In this document: piece after piece, positions 44,517 through 51,977 of the stretch
Layout of the letters: every line of letters begins with the position of its first letter
Position numbering within the stretch: position 1 is the first letter of the stretch
NCBI RefSeq assembly: GCF_009720365.1
Contig: NZ_ML769314.1
Location: 115,264-179,263 of the forward strand
Length of the DNA stretch: 64,000 nt
From: Catellatospora paridis
GTDB taxonomy: Bacteria; Actinomycetota; Actinomycetes; Mycobacteriales; Micromonosporaceae
Reading direction: 5' to 3'
The notes under the pieces: generated by a model
Databases searched by the model: none
The model's input: the letters and a program-made list of their open reading frames with translations, nothing else
What the model was told of the DNA's origin: nothing
Made by a program: the position numbers and the translations under genes

Positions 44517-44625
44517 CCGCAGGCCCGCGACGAAGCGGACCCCGCCCGGCAGCGCCGAAACCCACGGCCCCCGCCGGGCCGAGCCGCTTCCGGCGCGGTC
44601 GTCTCAGCAGGATCAGGAGAGTTCC

Positions 44626-45561
44626 ATGCCACTCCACCCGCAGGTCCAGGCGATGCGCGCGCGTCGCGAAGCCGGCGACACCCCGCAGCTGTACACGCTG
44701 TCGGTGGACGAGGCCCGCGCCGCCGACCTGGCCTCGATCCAGGCGTCCGGGGGCGACCCCGAGCCGGTCGCCGAGGTCGCCGACCGCGAGATCGACGGCC
44801 CGGACGGGCCACTGCCGATCCGGATCTACCGTCCCGTGCTCGGCGGCGAGCTGCCGGTGCTGGTCTACTTCTTCGGCGGCGGCTGGACCCTGGGCACCAT
44901 CGACACCTCCGACGCCGTGTGCCGCAGCCTCGCCAACGCCGCCGGCTGCCTGGTCGTCGCCGCGGGCTACCGGCTCGCACCGGAGCACAAGTTCCCCGCC
45001 GCGGTGCACGACTGCCACGCCGCGGTCCGCTGGGTCGCCGCGAACGCCGCCGCCATCGGCGCGGACCCGGCCCGGATCGCGGTCGGCGGCGACAGCGCGG
45101 GCGGCAACCTGGCCGCCGCGGTGACCCTGCTGGCCCGCGCGGACGGCGACCTGCCGCTGGCCGGGCAGCTGCTGGTGTATCCGAACACCGATCACCGCTC
45201 GCACACCGCCTCGCTGCGCGAGGGCACCGACCCCTACCTGTTCAACGCCACCTCGGTCGCCTGGTACTGGGCCAACTACCTGGCCACCCCCGAGGACGGC
45301 CTGAACCCGCTCGCCTCGCCGCTGCGCGCGGACACCCTCGCCGGGTTGCCCCCGGCCCTGGTCGTCACCGCCGAATACGACCCGCTGCGCGACCAGGCCG
45401 AGGAGTACGCCCGCCGGCTCGGCCGCGAGGGCGTGCCGGTCACGCTGACCCGATACGACGGCATGGTCCACGGCTTCTTCTGCATGAGCGGCGAACTCGA
45501 CGCCGGCCGCCGCGCCATGGCCCAGGCCGCCGCTCAACTCCGCACCTGGTTCACCGCCTGA
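44626..45561 (+). CDS. Alpha/beta hydrolase (hormone-sensitive lipase family)
   Basis: A 311-aa esterase-like protein. The oxyanion segment reads VYFFGGGWTLGTIDTSD, where the usual first His of HGGG is Phe. The nucleophile elbow is VGGDSAGGNLAAAV, the Asp is in TAEYDPLRDQAEEYA, and the His is in YDGMVHGFFCMSG. The triad is therefore complete. It follows the ATP-grasp gene by about 110 bases on the same strand and may hydrolyse or transfer an ester of the product or a precursor. The His-to-Phe change may alter substrate choice but does not remove the catalytic residues. Confidence 0.88.
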   Translation: MPLHPQVQAMRARREAGDTPQLYTLSVDEARAADLASIQASGGDPEPVAEVADREIDGPDGPLPIRIYRPVLGGELPVLVYFFGGGWTLGTIDTSDAVCRSLANAAGCLVVAAGYRLAPEHKFPAAVHDCHAAVRWVAANAAAIGADPARIAVGGDSAGGNLAAAVTLLARADGDLPLAGQLLVYPNTDHRSHTASLREGTDPYLFNATSVAWYWANYLATPEDGLNPLASPLRADTLAGLPPALVVTAEYDPLRDQAEEYARRLGREGVPVTLTRYDGMVHGFFCMSGELDAGRRAMAQAAAQLRTWFTA

Positions 45562-45576
45562 CCGCGTCTTACATAA

Positions 45577-45633
45577 ACGCTGGCCTATCTGGATGAGTTT
45601 GATCTACTCACGTTCATCCAGATAGGCCAGCGT
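45577..45633. terminator. Perfect 20-bp inverted repeat between convergent genes
   Basis: Arms 45577-45596 and 45614-45633 are perfectly complementary over 20 bases (ACGCTGGCCTATCTGGATGA and its complement) with a 17-base loop. It lies between the alpha/beta hydrolase and SRPBCC genes, so it probably terminates both. Its moderate GC content is unusual here. Confidence 0.75.
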
Positions 45634-45653
45634 CTATAAAACGGGGCGCGTGA

Positions 45654-46367
45654 TCAGGCGTAGACGGACTGGAGCCAATCCTCCAGCGCCTTCTGCTCGT
45701 CGGCCGCGTCGGCGTCCGCGTCGAAGTGGTGCACGGCCACGCCGACCGGGGCGCCGAACGCGTTGCGGCCGAAGAAGCGGTACAACGCGTCCTGGGTGCG
45801 CAGCCCGACGAAGTTCGGGTGCAGGTAGTCGACGACCGCCTCGGTCTGCCCGCCCGGCAGCGCGACCCGGACCGTGTCGTCCTGGCTGGTCTGGCCGGTC
45901 AGGCCGAGCGCGCCGCGCAGCGTGGTGAAGCCGTCGGGCGAGTTCGACGACGCCGGGGCGTCGGTCGACAGGTAGACGACCGGGCGGCGGCTGAAGTGGG
46001 TCAGGTACTGCCCGAGGGTGTGCAGGTAGAAGTCGGTGTGCTGGCCGGCGCCGTCGTACTGGTTGTCCCAGTCGTCGGTGAACACGCCGCTGTGCACGTA
46101 CCGGAACCAGGTCGTGCCGCCGTCCCGGCCCTCGACGGTGTGCTCGACCTGGTTGAACCAGCCGTTGTCGCCGTCCATCCGGGAGGCGAGGCGGTGCGGC
46201 GGGTCCCACGCGGTGACGGTGCCGCCGAACGCGGCCGCCCCGCCGACGCGCGGCTCGAACTCCATCGGCCACAGCCAGCCGCCGTTGCCGGTGGTGACGG
46301 CGTCCCAGTACTCCTCCGGGGTGGTCCGCAGCTCGCCCTCGCGTACGATCTCGAACTTCTTGCCCAT
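45654..46367 (-). CDS. SRPBCC/AHSA1-type protein
   Basis: A 237-aa protein with the helix-grip fold typical of the SRPBCC superfamily, starting GKKFEIVREGELRTTPEEYWDAV. The first half reads WPMEFEPRVGGAAAFGGTVTAWDPPHRLASRM, as in AHSA1 ligand-binding proteins. The second half is a repeat-like extension. Members bind hydrophobic ligands or help as cyclases/aromatases, but this type is widespread in paired ArsR-SRPBCC modules. It starts 4 bases after the stop of the ArsR-type regulator, so the two form one operon. A general stress or ligand-sensing role is as likely as one in the cluster. Confidence 0.8.
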   Translation of the reverse strand: MGKKFEIVREGELRTTPEEYWDAVTTGNGGWLWPMEFEPRVGGAAAFGGTVTAWDPPHRLASRMDGDNGWFNQVEHTVEGRDGGTTWFRYVHSGVFTDDWDNQYDGAGQHTDFYLHTLGQYLTHFSRRPVVYLSTDAPASSNSPDGFTTLRGALGLTGQTSQDDTVRVALPGGQTEAVVDYLHPNFVGLRTQDALYRFFGRNAFGAPVGVAVHHFDADADAADEQKALEDWLQSVYA

Positions 46368-46371
46368 GGTG

Positions 46372-47001
46372 CTACTCCTTCTCGGTGTCTTGCTCAGTTG
46401 AGTGGGTGCCGTCCGCGCGGGGCAGCAGCAGGCTCGGGTGCAGGCCGACGACCAGCCGGTGTCGGCGGCCGCCGGTGGCGCTCCCGTCGTGATAACGGCC
46501 GACCAGGGCGGCCAGCGTCTCGGTCAGCTCGGTGGCGAACGCGGCCCGGTCACCCGCCGACGCGAACCGGATCTCGGTGTCCACGGCGAACGTGGCCAGC
46601 GGACGGCGCGCGGCCCGTGCTCCGGTGATCAGCTCGCCGACCTCGCGGACCAGGCGCGAGGCCAGTGCCAGCAGCCAGCGGGCCGACTGCTGGTCGGGGG
46701 AGTGCTCCGGGTCGGGAGCGACCGCCGCGAACGCTGCGGGGGAGATGACGTAGGACGCCGCGGTCGCCCGCATCACGCGCTCGGTGCAGTTGCCCTTGCG
46801 CCGCTCCTCGACCAGCTCGATGAGCCCGTGGGCCTCCAGCGTCCGCAGGTGGTGGTTGACCTTCTGCCGGGTCAGCCCGGCCTGCGCCGCCAGTGTGGTC
46901 GCCGACCCCGGCTCGGCCAGCGCTGCCAGCAGCCGCGCCCGAACAGGATCGAGCGACACCTCGGCCACCGCCGCGTCATCGATCACACCGACTTCGAACA
47001 T
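46372..47001 (-). CDS. ArsR-family helix-turn-helix regulator
   Basis: A 209-aa winged-helix DNA-binding protein. The HTH is SATTLAAQAGLTRQKVNHHLRTLEAHGLIELVEERRKGN (quoted only in outline: recognition helix LTRQKVNHHLRTL, wing EERRKGNCTERV) at about residues 33-72. No metal-binding cysteine pair of the classic ArsR type is visible. The C-terminal half is variable and probably senses a ligand or forms the dimer. It is operonic with the SRPBCC gene downstream and may control it and itself. A role in controlling the neighbouring Hpg genes is possible but unproven. Confidence 0.85.
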   Translation of the reverse strand: MFEVGVIDDAAVAEVSLDPVRARLLAALAEPGSATTLAAQAGLTRQKVNHHLRTLEAHGLIELVEERRKGNCTERVMRATAASYVISPAAFAAVAPDPEHSPDQQSARWLLALASRLVREVGELITGARAARRPLATFAVDTEIRFASAGDRAAFATELTETLAALVGRYHDGSATGGRRHRLVVGLHPSLLLPRADGTHSTEQDTEKE

Positions 47002-47070
47002 GTCTCCACCCTCCCACCGACAACAAAAGTTGTCAAGGAGGCAATCCCGGTCGGTGTGCCGATGGACATG

Positions 47071-47106
47071 CCCACGCCCCGACCCGTGGGCGGGCCGGGG
47101 CGTGGG
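47071..47106. terminator. Hairpin downstream of the HpgT-type gene
   Basis: Perfect 11-base arms CCCACGCCCCG (47071-47081) and its complement (47096-47106) surround a 14-base loop, 10 bases beyond the aminotransferase stop. Likely the terminator of the oxidase-aminotransferase unit. Confidence 0.7.
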
Positions 47107-47115
47107 GGAGTGGCG

Positions 47116-48408
47116 TCAGGCGATGGAGTCGCGCAGGAGCGCGGCGAGGCGGCGTACGCCCTCTTCGAGGGTGTCGGGGTCGAGGCCGCTGCAGGACAGG
47201 CGCAGCGAGTGGTGGCCGCCGTCGGTGTAGAAGAAGCTCATCGGGGTCCACAGGACGCCGTGGCGGGACGCGGAGACCTCCAGGAGCTTCTCGTCAGCCG
47301 CGATGGGCACGTCGACCACGGCGAAGAAGCCGCCCGCAGGCACGTTCCAGGAGATGCCCGCCTCGTCGCGCCAGGGGGCGGGCAGGTGCCGGTCGAGGGC
47401 GTCGAGCAGGCGCAGCAGGTTCTGCCGGTAGAAGGCGATCTTGTCCACGTTGGCGGCCTTGAGGCTGCACCCGGACTCCACCAGCAGGCCGCCGACCACG
47501 GCCTGGGCGATGGGGGAGGTGTTGACCGTGACCATGCTCTTGACCGCGGACAGTTCCTCGGCGAGCAGGGTGCGGTTGCCCGTGGCGTCGACGACGGTCT
47601 GGTCGGCGACCAGGAAGCCGATGCGCGCGCCGGGGAAGCAGGATTTGGCGAACGAGCCCAGGTAGATGACGCGCTGGTCGCGGTCGAGGGACTTGAGCCG
47701 GGGCCGGGGGCGGTCGTCGAGGCCGAACAGGCCGTACGGGTCGTCCTCCAGGATCAGCAGGTCCTCGGTGGCGGCGACGTCGAGCAGCGCGTGCCGGGCG
47801 GGCACGTCCAGGCAGCGGCCGGACGGGTTGGCGAAGTCGGGCACCAGGTACAGCGCGCGGGGGTGGCGGCCCTGGGCGCGCACCGCACGGGCGACCTCGG
47901 TGACCCGGGCGGGATCGAGGCCGTCCGGGCCTTCGGGCACCGGCACCACGTCGATGTTCAGCACGCGGGCCGCGCCGGTGATGCCGACGTAGCACGGCTC
48001 GGCCGCCAGCAGCACGTCGTCCGGGCCCGCGCACAACCCGCGCAGCGCCATGATCATCGCTTCCTGGCAGCCCGCGGTTACCGAGATCGCCTCGGCGGGC
48101 ACCTCGATGCCCTCGTCGATGGCGAGCATGCGGGCGATGAGCCCGTGGATCTGGCCGTTGGTGCGGCCGTACTGCATCAGGGCACGGCGGATCTGCTCCG
48201 GCGTGCTGCCCTGGTCACCGAGGTACGCGACGTACACGTCGAGGTACCGGGTGATGTCGGCGACGTCGTAGAAGCCCTCGTAAGGCCGGCCGGCGGCCAG
48301 CGAGATCGCGTCGGGGTAGCGCCCGGCGACCTCGTTGAGGAAGTTCATCGAGGCGGCGACGGGATCGCTCACCGAGGCGTGCATCGACTCCTTGACCAGC
48401 TCCACCAT
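47116..48408 (-). CDS. hpgT: HpgT-type aminotransferase (4-hydroxyphenylglycine transaminase)
   Basis: A 430-aa class I/II PLP aminotransferase starting VELVKESMHASVSDPVAASM, with GGAG 7 bases upstream of the ATG. The N-terminal block SMNFLNEVAGRYPDAISLA and GRPYEGFYD are those of HpgT proteins of glycopeptide pathways. The PLP lysine is in YLGSFAKSCFPGARIGF, and FANPSGRCLD and LEDDPYGLFG frame the cofactor. It would convert 4-hydroxybenzoylformate to 4-hydroxyphenylglycine. Thirteen bases separate it from the hydroxymandelate oxidase gene, which makes its substrate. A regulator of the MocR type is excluded because no HTH domain is present. Confidence 0.88.
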   Translation of the reverse strand: MVELVKESMHASVSDPVAASMNFLNEVAGRYPDAISLAAGRPYEGFYDVADITRYLDVYVAYLGDQGSTPEQIRRALMQYGRTNGQIHGLIARMLAIDEGIEVPAEAISVTAGCQEAMIMALRGLCAGPDDVLLAAEPCYVGITGAARVLNIDVVPVPEGPDGLDPARVTEVARAVRAQGRHPRALYLVPDFANPSGRCLDVPARHALLDVAATEDLLILEDDPYGLFGLDDRPRPRLKSLDRDQRVIYLGSFAKSCFPGARIGFLVADQTVVDATGNRTLLAEELSAVKSMVTVNTSPIAQAVVGGLLVESGCSLKAANVDKIAFYRQNLLRLLDALDRHLPAPWRDEAGISWNVPAGGFFAVVDVPIAADEKLLEVSASRHGVLWTPMSFFYTDGGHHSLRLSCSGLDPDTLEEGVRRLAALLRDSIA

Positions 48409-48421
48409 GAAAGCGCTCCGT

Positions 48422-49510
48422 TCAGGTGTCGCGCCGGTCGGGCAGCAGCGCCGCGTCACGGCCGATGTCACCCAGCCGCGGCCGCCCGGCCAGCGCCATC
48501 GTGTGTTCCAGCTCGCCGGTGAGCATGGTCAGCAGCCCGGCCACGCCGTCCGCGCCGCCGACCGCGAGCGCCCACAGCGCCGGGCGGCCGACGAGCACCG
48601 CGCTCGCGCCGAGAGCGAGCGCGGCGAAGACGTCCCGGCCGTGGCGTACGCCCCCGTCGAGCAGCACCGGGCAGCGGCCCGCGACCGCCGCGACCACCTC
48701 GGGCAGCGCCCGCAGTGCGGGCACCGCACCGTCGAGCTGGCGTCCGCCGTGGTTGGACACGATGATCGCGTCGACGCCCTGCTCGACGGCACGGTCGGCG
48801 TCGGAGGCGGTGAGCACGCCCTTGAGCACCAGCGGCAGGTCGGTGAGCCCGCGCAGCCAGGCCAGGTCGGCCCAGGTGACGGTCTGGTCGAAGGTCTGCG
48901 CGGCGTGGGCGGCGATGGCGGACGCGCCCTCGTGGCGCTCGTGGGTGGCCGCCATGATCGCGTCATCGAGATTGACCGCGCGGATCCCGGGGTCGACGGC
49001 GAAGCCGTTGCGCGCATCGCGCAGGCGCTGCCCGATGCGCGGCGCGTCGACGGTCAGCACCAGCGCCCGGTAGCCGGCGTCCTGGGCGCGGCGGGCCAGC
49101 TCGGCGAGCACGGTGCGGCGGCGCAGCCAGTACAGCTGCAGCCAGAGCGGGCCGGTCGCGGCCGCGGCGATCTCCTCCAGGCTGCGGCTGGCGAAGATGC
49201 TCACCACGAACAGGGCGCCGCCGGCGCCGCGGGCGGTGGCGACCTCGCCCTCGGGGTGGGCCAGCCGGTGGTACGCCGTGGGCGCGATGCCGACCGGCGT
49301 GGGCAGCGGCTGGCCGAGCAGCTTGCCACCCGTGTCGCAAACGGACACGTCGACGAGCACTCGGGGCCGCAACTCGACGCGGTCGAACAGGCGGCGGTTG
49401 GCGTCCAGCGTGAGTTCGGCGCCGCTGCCGCCGTCGAGGTAGTCCCAGATGTCCGCGGGCAGCAGGGGCTGGGCGAGGGCGCGGTAGTCGTCGGTGCACA
49501 GGATCGGCAA
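48422..49510 (-). CDS. hmo: FMN-dependent alpha-hydroxy acid oxidase (4-hydroxymandelate oxidase)
   Basis: A 362-aa flavoprotein of the glycolate oxidase/mandelate dehydrogenase family. I chose the TTG at 49510, which has GGAGG 5 bases upstream, since the ORF before it shows no family resemblance. Landmarks: IWDYLDGGSGAELTLDANRR near the start, GIAPTAYHRLAHPEGE, VLTVDAPRIGQRLRDARNGF, the substrate loop VSNHGGRQLDG with the catalytic His and Arg, and LLDGGVRHGRDVFAALALGA. In glycopeptide producers this enzyme (HmO) oxidises 4-hydroxymandelate to 4-hydroxybenzoylformate. The HmaS-type and HpgT-type genes in the same window support that role. Confidence 0.88.
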   Translation of the reverse strand: MPILCTDDYRALAQPLLPADIWDYLDGGSGAELTLDANRRLFDRVELRPRVLVDVSVCDTGGKLLGQPLPTPVGIAPTAYHRLAHPEGEVATARGAGGALFVVSIFASRSLEEIAAAATGPLWLQLYWLRRRTVLAELARRAQDAGYRALVLTVDAPRIGQRLRDARNGFAVDPGIRAVNLDDAIMAATHERHEGASAIAAHAAQTFDQTVTWADLAWLRGLTDLPLVLKGVLTASDADRAVEQGVDAIIVSNHGGRQLDGAVPALRALPEVVAAVAGRCPVLLDGGVRHGRDVFAALALGASAVLVGRPALWALAVGGADGVAGLLTMLTGELEHTMALAGRPRLGDIGRDAALLPDRRDT

Positions 49511-49849
49511 CGGACCTCCACAGCTTCGTACCCGTCCGCGGCCCACGCTAAAGGAGTCGATCGACGCCGCACAATAGCCCGAGATCTTTATGAAGTGATT
49601 GTCGTAAGAATGATTTAGGTACCGATTTCAATGGGTGCCACCCGTGATGTGTCGGCACAGTGACACTCATTGCCGTCTATTGGGACAGTTCACGACGAGT
49701 TTTCCGAAGATCAATATTGAGGGACTTCACTGCGGAGTCAACAATCGCTACAGTCGCTAACGCGCCACAAGAGCGCTCCGGTGACAGACCATGCAGACAT
49801 CGGAGCGTGCTGTGCCGCGCCCTTCAAGGTCCGAGGAGGAGGTGTGATC
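49511..49849. promoter_or_regulatory. Divergent regulatory region before hmo and the repeat peptide
   Basis: These 339 bases lie between the leftward oxidase gene and the rightward small ORF. They are A/T-rich for this genome at 49580-49740 and should contain promoters for both. Inverted repeats include GTGTC-N8-GACAC (about 49648-49665) and CGCTCCG/CGGAGCG arms at 49774-49780 and 49801-49807, the latter placed to form a leader hairpin upstream of the peptide's ribosome site. No other gene is supported. Confidence 0.45.
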
Positions 49850-49936
49850 ATGGAGGTTGCAAAGAAGGAGGTTGCCAAGCGCGAGGTTGCCAAGCGCGAG
49901 GTTGCCCAGCGTGAGGTCGACGGCGTCATCGCCTGA
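49850..49936 (+). CDS. 28-aa EVAKR tandem-repeat peptide
   Basis: A 28-aa ORF with one of the strongest ribosome sites in the window (GAGGAGGAGGTG, about 6-8 bases before the ATG). The peptide is Met followed by four pentapeptide units, EVAKK, EVAKR, EVAKR and EVAQR, and then EVDGVIA. The DNA is a 15-base tandem repeat (49853-49912). The Glu/Lys/Arg pattern resembles designed (EAAAK)n rigid helices, so a charged single helix is likely. It has no Cys, Ser or Thr, and no RiPP enzyme is adjacent. It is divergent from hmo and precedes a sensor kinase gene by about 106 bases. Function unknown; a chance ORF over a repeat remains possible. Confidence 0.5.
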   Translation: MEVAKKEVAKREVAKREVAQREVDGVIA

Positions 49937-50042
49937 CCTGATCTGTGAACCGGGGCGCGGCCTGGTGCCGCGCCCCGGCCCGCGGCCGCCGCCCCTGGCG
50001 GCCGCGGCATACCGTGTCGTGAGGCGGCTACGCTCTGACGCC

Positions 50043-51287
50043 ATGAGCAGGGCGGGACGCGGGCAGGACGCGCTGACGCTGCTGCGCCGCGCCGAGCACG
50101 TGCTCTTCGCCGCGCTGCTGGCGATCGGCGCCGGCGAGGCGTGGGCCGACGGCGGTCACCGCGTGTCGGTGCTGCTCACGACGCTCGCGGTCGCCGCCTG
50201 GTACGCGGTGGGCATGGCGCTGTCGCGCCGCGCCGCCGGAGTCCGGATGGCGCTGCTGTGGCTGGTCGTGCTGACGGCCGGCTGGACGGCGCTGCTCGCG
50301 CTGTCCCTGTCGTTCGTCTGGCTCGCGTTCGCGCTGTACCTGCTCTGCCTGCAACTGCTGCCACCACGCGCCGGCCTGCCGGGAGTGGCCGCGCTGACCG
50401 CGATCGCCGTCGCCGCGGCCGCCGCGCACCGCGGCGGGCTGGACTCCGGCACCGTGCTCGGCCCGGTCTTCGGAGCCGCCGTCGCGATCGTGATCACCGC
50501 GGTCTACCGGCGGCTGCGCCGGGAGAGCGAGGCCCGCGCCGCGCTGGTCCGCGAGCTGACGCAGGCGCAGGAGCGGCTCGCCGCGACCGAGCGCCGCGAG
50601 GGCATCCTCGCCGAGCGCGAGCGCCTCGCCCGCGAGATCCACGACACCGTCGCGCAGAACCTGTCCAGCATCATCCTGCTGCTGCGCTCGGCCCGCGACG
50701 CCGCCGATCCCGGCCCGCAGCTGGAGATCGCCGAGCATGCGGCCCGGGGCGCGCTGGAGGACACCCGGCGGCTCGTGCGCGCGCTGGCCCCGGCCGAGCT
50801 GACCGGCCGCTCGCTGCCCGAGGCTCTGGCGCGGGCCGTGGCCGACGCCCGGCACTTCGGCGTCGAGGCCCGGTTCGTGGTCGACGGCGAGACCGGGCCG
50901 CTGCCCACCCCGGTGGCCGTCGCGCTGCTGCGGGTCACCCAGGCCGCGCTGGCCAATGTGCGCGCCCATGCCCGCGCGGCCACCGTCGTGGTCACCCTCG
51001 CCTTCCAACCCGCGGCGGTACGCGTGGACGTCGCCGACGACGGCGTCGGCTTCGACCCGCGGCATCCGGCCGCGTCGCCGTCCTCGGGCACCGGCTTGGG
51101 CCTGTCGGCGATGAGCAGCCGCCTCGCCGAGGTGGGCGGCGTGCTGGTCGTGGAATCCACCCCCGGGGAAGGCACCGCGATCGGCGCCACCGTCCCGCTG
51201 GCCGGGGCGCCGGGCGCCTCGCCTGCGGGTGAGACGGCGCGAGATCCCGGCACGTCACCCGTTGCCGCGGGGGAGGTCCGGCCGTGA
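50043..51287 (+). CDS. NarL-type sensor histidine kinase
   Basis: A 414-aa membrane sensor. Four to six hydrophobic spans occupy residues about 15-150. They are followed by a coiled coil, the HisKA_3 box with phospho-acceptor His200 (AREIHDTVAQNLSSI), and a HATPase domain with the N-box (ALANVRAHARAATVVV), G1 (VADDGVGFDP) and G2 (GTGLGLSAM) motifs. The start MSRAGRG at 50043 was preferred to the longer ORF whose extension covers the repeat peptide. The C-terminal tail beyond the kinase fold is disordered. Its stop overlaps the response regulator start (GTGA). Signal unknown. Confidence 0.9.
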   Translation: MSRAGRGQDALTLLRRAEHVLFAALLAIGAGEAWADGGHRVSVLLTTLAVAAWYAVGMALSRRAAGVRMALLWLVVLTAGWTALLALSLSFVWLAFALYLLCLQLLPPRAGLPGVAALTAIAVAAAAAHRGGLDSGTVLGPVFGAAVAIVITAVYRRLRRESEARAALVRELTQAQERLAATERREGILAERERLAREIHDTVAQNLSSIILLLRSARDAADPGPQLEIAEHAARGALEDTRRLVRALAPAELTGRSLPEALARAVADARHFGVEARFVVDGETGPLPTPVAVALLRVTQAALANVRAHARAATVVVTLAFQPAAVRVDVADDGVGFDPRHPAASPSSGTGLGLSAMSSRLAEVGGVLVVESTPGEGTAIGATVPLAGAPGASPAGETARDPGTSPVAAGEVRP

Positions 51288-51904
51288 TCAGCGTGCTGCT
51301 GGTGGACGACCACCCCATCGTGCGGGCCGGGCTGCGCGCGACGTTGGCGGCCGATCCCGGGCTCCGCGTGGTCGGCGAGGCGTCCGGCGGTGACGAGGCG
51401 GTGCGCCTGGCTCGTGCGCTGCGCCCCGACGTGGTGCTGATGGACCTGCAACTCGGCCCCGGCAGCGACGGCGCGACCGCGACCGCGCGGGTGCGCGAGC
51501 TGCCCGACCCGCCGCGCGTGCTGATTTTGACCACGTACGACAGTGACGCCGACATCCTGCGGGCGATCGAAGCGGGTGCGATCGGTTACCTGCTCAAGGA
51601 CGCCGAGCCGGCCGACCTGCTGCGGGGGCTGCGGGCGGCCGCGGCGGGGGAGACGGTGCTGGCCCCGTCGGTGGCGACGCGGCTGGTGTCGCGCGAGCGC
51701 GCCCCCGGGATCAGCCTGACCCCCCGCGAGGCCCAGGTGCTCCAGCTGGTCGCGGGCGGGCACTCCAACTCCGCGATCGCCCGGCAGCTGTTCATCAGCG
51801 AGGCCACCGTCAAGTCCCACCTGGTGCAGGTCTTCGCCAAACTCGGCGTGGACAACCGCACCGCCGCCACCGCGGAGGGCCGGCGCCGCGGCGTCATCCG
51901 CTGA
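51284..51904 (+). CDS. NarL/LuxR-type response regulator
   Basis: A 206-aa two-domain regulator starting at a GTG that overlaps the kinase stop. The receiver domain has the acidic pair in LLVDDHPIVRAGL, phospho-acceptor Asp54 (DVVLMDLQLG) and the Lys in GYLLKDAEPADLL. The C-terminal LuxR HTH reads LTPREAQVLQLVAGGHSNSA ... ISEATVKSHLVQVFAKLGV. Together with the kinase it forms a complete two-component system. Targets are unknown; the divergent hmo-hpgT unit and the lipoprotein gene downstream are near enough to be considered. Confidence 0.93.
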   Translation: MISVLLVDDHPIVRAGLRATLAADPGLRVVGEASGGDEAVRLARALRPDVVLMDLQLGPGSDGATATARVRELPDPPRVLILTTYDSDADILRAIEAGAIGYLLKDAEPADLLRGLRAAAAGETVLAPSVATRLVSRERAPGISLTPREAQVLQLVAGGHSNSAIARQLFISEATVKSHLVQVFAKLGVDNRTAATAEGRRRGVIR

Positions 51905-51977
51905 GCGGTGCGGATCGTTTCCGGTTCGATATGGCCGAGGTGTTGCCGCGACGGCGGACCGGCCGCACAGTGACGCC

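Noticed and set aside
47116-48408. MocR/GntR-type regulator reading of the aminotransferase gene
   Set aside because: The protein has the class I aminotransferase fold from its start and no N-terminal winged helix.
22193-49510. NRPS or modular PKS genes inside the cluster
   Set aside because: All ligases are stand-alone, with no condensation, PCP or ketosynthase domains fused to them. The ketosynthases and ACPs are discrete proteins.
49757-50044. Minus-strand ORF with LGNLA-type repeats that look like pentapeptide repeats
   Set aside because: These come from reading the 15-base EVAKR repeat backwards. The + strand frame has the strong ribosome site, and the minus ORF is far too short for a pentapeptide-repeat protein.
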